Of a stretch of DNA of 64,000 bases, positions 46,376 through 56,300 are shown piece after piece. The DNA comes from Chondrosia reniformis (Eukaryota > Porifera > Demospongiae > Chondrillida > Chondrillidae), in the NCBI GenBank assembly GCA_947172415.1, contig OX359191.1, forward strand, positions 248,001 through 312,000, read 5' to 3'. Position 1 is the stretch's first letter. Each line of letters starts with the position of its first letter. Position numbers and translations under genes: made by a program. The notes beneath the pieces were generated by a model that saw only the letters and a program-made list of their open reading frames with translations, did not search any database and was not told the DNA's origin.

Positions 46376-46999
46376 CCGCCCATCCTACCCCTCCGTACAT
46401 GTGCATGCATCATGATCAAATTATATATACTGCATGCATGCTATATATTTATTAGCTGAATATATATAATCTTACTATATATTACATATAGGTCTCAGTC
46501 ATGTAATAGTAAACCATGTTTCCATGCAGCAGTGGATCCAGATACATCACCTAACCTCCTGCATATATATAGATGTTGCATGTACAGTATATATCATAAA
46601 ATAACTATAGTATACAAAGATAAGACTTATAATTTACAAGAGTATACTAGATGCATAAACTATATATCTCATGCAATCTCATATTCATTATACACTTAAT
46701 TACTTAAAATGATTATTATAAAGTAAATATAAGTGAACAGTGTTTTCATTATGACAACTGCCGTCCCTCCTCCACAAGCTGAGATGCACGGTAACAGCAT
46801 TCTCCCCAAGTTACATCTGATTCAGCACTCTACCTTATATTTTTTGGACATTTTCAGGAGCAGTTGGTGTCAGTTGTACAAAGAATTTTCTCTCAGATGA
46901 AGTGTTGACCAAATATGGAGTATATGCAGCAGTGAATGACCTAACTCCTGCATAAAGATTGTAGTTTTTATTTAATATGTAGCTTTTGTAAGATATGTA

Positions 47000-49075
47000 T
47001 TGTTAAATATGTAATGCTGTTAGAATTACTATATATAATTTACAAGAGTATCCTAAATGCTTAGATGAATATGCATAGATAAGCTACATCTCGTATTCAT
47101 TATCACTAATTTGAATTTACAGTTTACAATGTAAAATGTAGAATGATTATTATTATAAAGTTTGACAATTTTGAAATATATTAAAAAAGGAAAAATTGTT
47201 CAAACATAGTTATATAGAGATAGTGTTCTCGGCTTTGTTTCTTCTCTTGAGTTGTTACTGGATTGTTGCTGCTGTACTTCTTTTTGCATCACTTCACGAG
47301 TGTAAAGGTGACCCAGGTAACAGCATTCTCCCCAAGTTACATCTGAAGTGGAGATTGAAGTTAGGCAGAACTTGTGTCGGCTGCTCCCTCAGCCCAGGGG
47401 GGAGGGGGGGGGGAGGGAGATGATGCTGAAGAGGAAGAGGAAGAGCCATTACTGAACAAGATGGCTGACCAGTGGATGTCAATTAGAGAACTCAAAAAGG
47501 TTTGCCTCCTCTATATTTGTACATGTGACTACAATACTTATAGTAAAATGATAAGATTAAGGTACATACATACTTGCTTGTGAAAGATATGCATACATGA
47601 ATTCAGAGTATTCCAATAAAGCTTAAAATAATACATTTAAAAGGATAATATATAATATTATCTATTACATGTAAACTGCTGATATATTTGGAATTGTTAT
47701 ACATTTTGGTAAAATTATAAGATTAATGTACGTACATCCTTCCTGTGACTTTAGTGCTAATTTTATTCATTAAAATACTGGTTATCTGTGATACTGTATC
47801 TCATATGTAGAGACTCTGTTCAATTGGTATCAATGTATTTCCTGAAGAGGATGGAGACAACTATGTGGAGCAACTGCACAAAAAGGTACTTTATCATTGG
47901 TTGAGGCAATAACCTTTGTGACTTGTCTAATTAAATTTACCAATGTATCAGCATCATTATGCAATGTGCCAGCATCATTACACAACTTACAAGTGTTGTA
48001 TAACCTTCATGCATACAGTTGTATGTTGTGAAAATCAGAGTTTATTTCTGTCTGTGTCTGTATGTACTCTCTCCTAAGCACATACTTATCCTTACAGAGT
48101 CGCAGCTGTGAGTTAGCCACCTACCAGTACATGGCAATGCTCTCTGGCAAGTTTGCATTCAGCCACTCAAAGTGGAACAGTACTGCCAATAGCCACCAGT
48201 TCATCCTGAGTGCTGCCAAGTGTCCAGATCTAGGGGAACCTGAAGAGGTCAGTCTGAGTGCTCACAAGTGTCCAAGTGTCCACACAGTGTCCTTTGGCTA
48301 AGGACTCAGTTTTGAGAAGAGACCTAACTGATAATTACAGGGGTTTACTCTTTTAATACAATAATGTAGTTTAGATGATAGCTTTCTTATTCATCAATAC
48401 TTGTATTATTTCAAAACGTGCTCTGTATATAGGATGCATGGATGACTGTGGTAGCTGGGAAGAGAAGTTACAAATTGAACATTACAGATCAGAGCAGACA
48501 TTTTTTTGACGAGATTGCAGAAGGATGTCAAGTTAGTGTCTCAAATAATATTCTTATGTAATAATCGGCCATATTTAAAGTTCATAAGGTTTCTGTTATT
48601 TACTGCTTAACTAGGTTCTAATTCTACTTTCCAGATATCAAATTAGCACTGCTTTGCTAGTATGCATTATGTTTTGAGATTCTTAAACCAATATCCATAC
48701 ATGCATACAGATGTATGTATACATGTATGAGATGTAGCTTTCTTTTTCCCTACATTTCCAGCCTCACCCTGACTTGTACAATCTGTTGACTAGAATGATT
48801 GGAGAACAGTGTTCGCTGGAAAACAGTGAATCACATGTACATGTCAACGCTGTCAAGACCTTACTGAACTCTATGCGTATACTTTCCTTTTCAGTTTGAA
48901 TGTAAATAACTACTAGAGATCTCATAACTACCAACCATTGCACCAAGTACCAACAGGTCTTCTCTTTAATCTAATTTAATTAAACATAGCAACTGATTTA
49001 TGTGACTGTGTATCTGTTCATGTGCATGGTAACCATAGCAACTATTCCCTTCATTTGTGTGATGTTGTTGTTAAT
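47000..49075 (+). pseudogene. Duplicate of DNAI7 3' end (part of exon 14 to exon 18) with flanking DNA
   Basis: Exon copies: 47345-47499 (3' half of exon 14), 47811-47885, 48098-48247, 48433-48531 and 48762-48899 with stop. All splice sites are kept and the last four exons stay open, with few replacements such as KSHQFILG to NSHQFILS. The G-rich part of the exon 14 copy is one base shorter than the parent, shifting frame there, and no upstream exons or start exist. Before it, 47000-47310 repeats the parent's downstream flank (41540-41820); after it, 48927-49075 repeats 43031-43185. It is a rearranged segmental copy, not a retrocopy, because introns are present. Confidence 0.88.
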
Positions 49076-49108
49076 GCTTATATAACTGCTGAGGCTTCCT
49101 TTTGGAGC

Positions 49109-49800
49109 ACTTTGAAAGTTACTGACAAAAGGGTAGAGGCGACTCGGGAGAGTAATGTGGGCATTGCCTTCTACTTTATTGTGTTTGTGACAAACATCCA
49201 ACAGCCAGTAGTAGATTAGGGAGTCACTCCATAGAGCAGGAGCTGTGTGAGGAAGAGAAGACATGAAAGGGTCACTGGCACAGTAGCTAGATTTGTCATT
49301 TAATACTAAATACAAGAGGGGAGAGTGTCTAAAAGATGGGAGAGGGGAGAGTGTCTTCTCTCAGAGAGAAAAATTACCAGACAGAAAAAAGGTTAAATTC
49401 TTATTACATTTTTACAATTTTTACAATTCCTGAGGCCAACTAAATGTTAGCCTACATACCAAATACCTAAGGATATTCACCCGAACAGCTCTTTTCAGTA
49501 GAATCTGGAGCACACCTTTCTAACTTAAATGCTACATCTACTTTAAGTAAAGCTTAATAGGGAACTAAAAACCTAGTGAGAGCTTGGGATGAGGATACAA
49601 GAGGTTTCTCCTTCTATGTACTTCTCTTCTCCACAAAACACTTACAATTATCTATCATCACAGTAGTTTAGTTTGACTCGTGGGAAGATATACGTATATG
49701 TGTGAACGTGCACCTTCTAAATGTAATTAATCTATAATAATGAATGTATGATTTAACTTAATTGATAGAGATTTATAAGTTGCAGACCATTATATCACTG
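49109..49800 (-). pseudogene. Inverted, internally deleted copy of the ETS gene 5' region
   Basis: On the minus strand the pieces run in the same order as the ETS locus: about 21500-21795, 22087-22124, 22731-22935 and 22941-23135. They include most of exon 3 (ALWSDSLIYYWLLDV) with its acceptor and part of the 26-bp repeat, and a sliver of exon 1. The joins are deletions relative to the source. Exon 3 then runs into unrelated sequence. Not functional. Confidence 0.85.
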
Positions 49801-50320
49801 TTGCTAAAATTTCATAAGTATTGGACTAGGAGGTTAGGTTGGCGTGTCGTGGTTTGAGAGTGTCAATCTACAAGTTACATCCTGTTATATTCAGAGTATT
49901 TTTGATATTCATATGTAGGTGCCTCGTGGATTGAGATTAAAAATATACTCCTCTAGACATGTTCCTTGCTATAAGCTGCATACCACTTACATAAGGACAA
50001 CATTTGAAGGAGATGGCAGCTGTTGGAGAGACAAGTTACAAAATGTTGATACTAGAAAGAACTCAATCTGAATTGTGCAACATCAGTATTCACTTACTAC
50101 TGTGCTGCTAGAAACACTAAATATGACTGTGAAGTGAAGAAATGTTCAGCTTGGGAAACTGTTAAATTCATAATCTACTTGTATTGTGTGTGAATGTACG
50201 GGTGTCAATGGCTCATGACCGGAAGTGCTGATACACGTGTTTGGAACATGGCTCTCGTCGACCTGTTGTAGCTTTCCTTTTAGCGCCCAAGGCAATCCTG
50301 CGAACTGTGTCTTGTAAGGA

Positions 50321-53300
50321 ATGAGTACTCCATCGGAAGAGAACTTTTATGTGGCAGAGCCATTTCGCTTCCATTTCGAGATAGCGTGGGAGGTTGCTAA
50401 TAAAGGTACGGGGAAGAAGAAGGCAAACAATGGCCTTTGAGCATTACATTGATGTCATGTGTGTTAGTGCGTGCGTGTGGTATCGCAGCAACACGCGCCT
50501 TTATATCTTCATTATTCACTGAAGTACTGTACGTGTTAGTGTGTATAGTGAATACTGCAGTGATTGGTAAATATTGTAAAATAATATGGTCATCCATCTT
50601 TTATGGGATGTTAATAGTATAATGTATTACTTTAGATATGATAGGAAGGAGTTTAATGAAAGGAATTTATTATGCATGCATGTCATTTATAAAGTGGCTC
50701 ATTATTATCAAATTAATTTGTTTTTCTCTCTTCTTGTTCACTCCTCCCTGCTGCCCCGCCCACCTGCCCCTCCTCTTCAGTTGGAGGTATCTACACAGTG
50801 GTCCGTAGCAAGGCGGCCGTCACCACAGCCGAGCTGGGAGACGACTACATCATGATGGGGCCGTACCACGAGCCGACCGTCAAGTTGGAAGTGGAAGTGT
50901 GCGAACCAGATCATCCGATTATCCGAGAAGTGATGGACCAAATGAGATCAAATGGAATAAAGGTACTCGACCTTCTTATCAAACACTTTAATAGTTACTT
51001 TTGGATCTCCTTTTCCAGACCATTCAATAAGTCCCTACAGGAGGGGATTTCCCTTTATAATCTGGCTATAGCCAGATAGTTGTATAGTAGTATGCAACCA
51101 TGCAAATTAACCCTTTAATCCCTGAGAATATATATTGCTTTGCAAGTACAAATCTGACAAAGTTGATGTGTTTTGTTTTTATATGTGAATGAACTGACTA
51201 AGTATACGTACATGTGTATGTAGACAAATATAGTTCAATTGATCATTTATTTTTATAAAATGTTCCATTTATAACAGCTCCACTGTCCAAAGGTATCATC
51301 TTTAAATAATTTTTAAACTGCACTCCTACGTAATATACATGTATGTAGTTTATATGATAAGATTAACTATCCATCAGATGTTTGATGAAGAAAATGAAGA
51401 TTAAGATGTAATTAATAGACCTCAGGATCACTAACCATTGAATCTAATCTCTCACCTCAGTTGATTGGAATGTATACTTAAATATATGTATAAGTATATT
51501 CAAACTATATGCATAAATTAAACCAGGTTTCGACATAGCCTGGCATTGTGTGTAGTCTATGGTTTAGGCATGCATATACACTAGGTTTTATGTGTAGGAA
51601 TTAATGCTTGTAATTAGTTTGTTCAATGATTACATATCAACTACAGATAATATGGAGTTTGACACCCTAGAGATGCATGGGGTAAAATAAAATAGTCTTT
51701 TCCCAGTTCTCTTGCGACAAAGGGATGTACAAAGGGTCACATTTCACCCAGTTTAGGTGGCTGGTAAGATGTCTATGTTAATAGAATTTATAGTCTCCTA
51801 AGAGTTTATATTATATTGTGACCTCAGAAACCATAGGATAGTGTCTTATGGAAATGCTGAAATTCCCACATTAGCCCTTATGCAGCCCTACATTATAGGA
51901 TTCAATGTAAACTCACTGAAAGATGTAATGTGATGTTTGTAAAGTCACAGATTGAGAGACTCTTGGAGACCTGGGAGCTATGAATTCAATTAACATAGCT
52001 ATGAATCCAATTAAAATGTTCTACATGTAAGATTTTCTGGATAACTATCTGATGTCATGTGTGGGGTTGTCAGGTATCCTCTGATGTAGTGTATCCTCTA
52101 TAGCTGCACTGCACTGCACTGAATATTATATCTGATAGTGTAGTGAAGGTCTTCAACAGCTAAACTATAAACTGCTATACTGGAGTCACAAGGGAACTTA
52201 TACTTATATACTAACAACTGTGGCCTCTACTGGAGCTAGGGGGTATTTATAGACTGAGGAGGTAGCAATTTCCTCTCACTGACCTGATAAATCCTTTTGT
52301 CATGCATTTCATCAAAATCTGTTTGAACTGCAAGTTATGTTATCTCAAAGTATTTCAAAATTTCTCTGATATAGTGTATCCTCTAAAATGGTATAGTGTA
52401 CACTGCTGTATTTGTAGCTTATATAAGGTATTCTTTACCTTGTTTAACTAGTTGAACTGTTGCACTATGCAATAGAATTCTTAATGTCTCCTTAGCGCTT
52501 TCACTTGATTCCAGTAAGAGTGGCCACCATTGACTACTTAGTTCCTTATAGTCGCTTGTGTACTTTTATGTATTCCTACTGTCACAATTATGTCCTATGA
52601 ATATCGTTTGTGCAATACAATGTTATGACAACCAATCTCCATCTTGTGCCATATATAGCCATAGCACTCACTCATGACACTCCATGACAACCTTTAATGA
52701 TATTCATAATGATATTTATAGAAAGAGCTACTGGTCAATAGTAAGTGTGAGAGATTAGATTCTAAACTTAGTTCTCTTAAAATTATGGAATGATTTCAAT
52801 GAAAGGTTTTTAAGAAAGGAAAGATGCCATATGTGGGTAGTCAGGTAACAAATCAATTGTAGCAAACATCTTCCATTTCGTAGTAAAAATCGTCAGAAAA
52901 CCCCCACTTAGGGGCTTAATATTTAAATATTAAGCCCCTAAGTGGGGGCCACAACCCTTTCTTCAACGCCGCGACGGCGAGACTAAGTGTAGGTGTTAAA
53001 ATGGTTAATTTCCTTGTTCAAATACCTTCCATTTTCAATTGTAGTAGTATTTAGTTTGTTTCAATGATTAAATATCAACTACAGTATTTACAAAATGAGT
53101 AAGAATGAAAGTACAGACAAGTAATAGCAATTCACATAAATTTTTGCCACTGAAATTCAGACAATGTTAATATTGACTGCTTCTGTAGAACACTCCATTT
53201 ATAACAGTTCCACTGTCCCAAGGTATCATCTTTAAATAATTCTTCAACTGCACTCCTACGTACGTACATATACAATATTATTCCACTTTATAGAGGAAAT

Positions 53301-56300
53301 TGTTACTAAGATATAATTTAATGAGAACTAAGTTTAGAATCTAATCTCTCACACTTACTATTGACCAGTAGCTCTTTCTTGTGCAGCAGTACAGTCTCTT
53401 GTACAGGTCTGATGTGTGCGTCTCTGTTATCTTGACCTGCTACCTCACCCTCCCCTAGTGGGGACAGTCTAACTGCTATATCTTCTCTGTTCACTGCATA
53501 AGCCATCTCTCTGATATAGTGTATCCTCTAAAATGGTATAGTGTACACTGCAGTAGTTGTACTGCACTGAATATTATATCTGATAGTGTAGTGTAGGTCT
53601 TCAACAGCTAAAACTATAAACTGCTATACTGGAGTCACAAGGGAACCTTTCAGTAAACTTGCTAACAACTGGTGGCCTCTGCTAGATTTAAGGGGTATTT
53701 ATAGGCTCCACTGACCTCACTGGAGGTTAATGGAATTCATAGTTGGTGGGTATGTAAGGAAATATTTCAAATATTTACGGACACTGTTGACAAAGACACT
53801 GTCATTGGCTAGTTCCGGTATATGGTTGGTCACAAGGAAACAACACTGCATATATAACTGTTTGAACTGCAAATTAGGTATTCTCAAAAATTTGATGATT
53901 TCAGGTGATGTATGTATGTACTTCACTGTTACATCTCTTGTCAGGTGGTGTACGGAAGATGGTTGATCAGTGGTTATCCAAAGCTGGTCCTGTTTGACTT
54001 GGGATCTGCTTGGTACAAACTGGCGGAATGGAGGAAGGAGTTTTGGGAGCTCGCCAGCATTGGCTGGCCGGATGAGGACACAGAGAGCAACAATGCACTA
54101 GTTCTGGGGAACCTGGTCTGCTGGTTCATATCTGAAGTGAGTGTAGAGGAGTGGGCGTGGCTGAGTGTAGAGAAGTGGGCGTGGCTGAGTGTAGAGGAGT
54201 GGGCGTGGCTGAGTGTAGAGGAGTGGGCGTGGCTGTATTTATATAGAGTATATATAGAATCAATTTTGAGACATGGTGGTATTGGATAATTGATTCTCTA
54301 CTCTATGTGGTGATGTATCTAGTTTGTTCAATTCTTCAAACATTTGACCATATATAATAGGATATATATCTCCATGTGCTAATATAGTTACTGTATCTAA
54401 AACCACTTAGCAATATATCCCTGTTAAGACTTTCAGTGTATATCCCTGTTAAGATGTACATGATATACATATGTGATATGTGTATCAGTTCAATAGGATA
54501 ATTACCAATTTGTTAGCTGTTATACAATAGAAATATTTGTTCAATTTTCAGTTTTGCAAGCAAGCTTCAAGTGTGTGTCTGTTTTTATGTATCATATATT
54601 GTCACTACATACTGAAATTGAATTGACAAATATTATATATGATTTCATAATTTTGACTGTCCTGAATGTCTTTAGTAATCAAACTTTTTTGTACTTGTAA
54701 TCAACCTGACAGTTCTGCTATCCCCCTCCAGTTCCGTACTCGTGTCCCTGGTCCAGACCCTCTGATGGTGGCACAGTTCCACGAGTGGTTGGCTGGGGTG
54801 GGGCTGATACTGTTGAGAATGAAGAAGGCGCAGGTTGCTACCTTGTTCACCACTCATGCTACCCTTCTCGGGAGGTACCTCTGTGCTGCCAATCTGGACT
54901 TTTACAACAACCTTCCTACTGTGAGTTTATATGTGTACACATGCACAGGATTACTATAATTACTGTATTGTTTTGAGGTTCTTATTTATGGAGGTAATTA
55001 TATCTGTAATAATAGTACTGAAAATTGTACATGTCTGACATCAGGTAATGATATTGAGTTATAATTATATTATTCTAGGATCATTGCAATCCATACAATT
55101 GATTAGCTTTATATGTGAATATGTGTATAATGAACTGCAAAGTGAATTGCGTACATCTTTGTACATGTTAAACTAGTAGCTCTTCATTCATGTTTAAGTG
55201 TATTCCTAATTGTAATGAAGCTGTAATAGATTAGTGTAAGTATAGTAAGTAAAGTGTAGTAGCTTATACTGTGTTTACTATTGTATGTATTATATCTTAA
55301 TAATATTATGATTAATTAAAATTTTAATATAACTCTTCTCTTAAAGAAGTGTATTTCCGTGTGTAGTTTAATATTGACAAGGAGGCGGGTGATAGACAGA
55401 TTTATCATCGATACTGTCTGGAGAGAGCAGCTGTCCACTGTGCCCACATCTTTAGTACCGTTTCCGAGGTAACGGCAGAAGAGGCAGAGCATCTCCTTAA
55501 AAGGAAACCAGGTATGTATGCAAGTACAAGTACAAATTGTTTGTATGAAGGATAGGTATGTAGAGTATGTAGAGTATAGGTATGTGTCTTATTTTCATCT
55601 CATTTTTAGAGGAATTGTTATTTCTGACCATGTAGATATCATTTTGCCAAATGGTCTGAATGTTTTCAAGTTCAGGTGAATTAAATGCTACTTAATATTG
55701 AAATTACTAGCAAAGGCATTCTTGTTTCCATTCCCATTTTGAAGTGCACTACATGAGTTTCAGAATATGCACGCACAAGCTAAAGAGAAAATACACAATT
55801 TTGTCAGAGGACATTTTCATGGGTAAACACTTTAACCTTTCCTCCACCACCCATCCTCTACTAACCCTTCCATCCACCCATCCATCCACTCTTCTGTAGC
55901 CACTATGATTTTGACCTGGACAAGACCCTTTACTTCTTCATTGCTGGTCGGTACGAGTTCTCCAACAAGGGAGCAGATCTCTTCATAGAAGCACTGGCTA
56001 GACTTAACCACTTCCTCAAGGTACACTAACAGGTCACATGACCTACCTCTCTTAGCAACCGTGGCACCCCGCCCCCTTGTCCCACCCACAGGCCGCAGAC
56101 AGTGATGTGACAGTGATTGCCTTCCTCATATTCCCAGCTAGAACCAACAGCTTCAATGTGGACAGTCTTAAGGGACAGGCCATTAGCAAACAACTGAGGT
56201 CAGAGTTCAAAGTTCATAGTACACTTTGATCCCTATGCCAACGTACTCTTTGCCTATTCCATTACAGTGATACTGTTAGTGAAATACAAGCTAAGGTTGG

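Larger units (their letters stand above)
41370..50320. other. Intergenic mosaic of fragments copied from neighbouring genes
   Basis: Between the DNAI7 stop and the glycogen synthase start no complete gene was found. The interval contains a direct duplicate pair at 42408-42900, repeats shared between 43440-43690 and 44140-44330, a putative antisense exon (45346-45493), a glycogen synthase fragment (45956-46375), a copy of the DNAI7 3' end with its downstream flank (47000-49075), and an inverted ETS fragment (49109-49800). From about 49875 to 50320 nothing is recognised; it should contain the glycogen synthase promoter. Confidence 0.7.

Noticed and set aside
52724-52795. A separate plus-strand gene
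   Set aside because: It is an inverted fragment of the repeated segment containing only the end of the putative exon and its donor.
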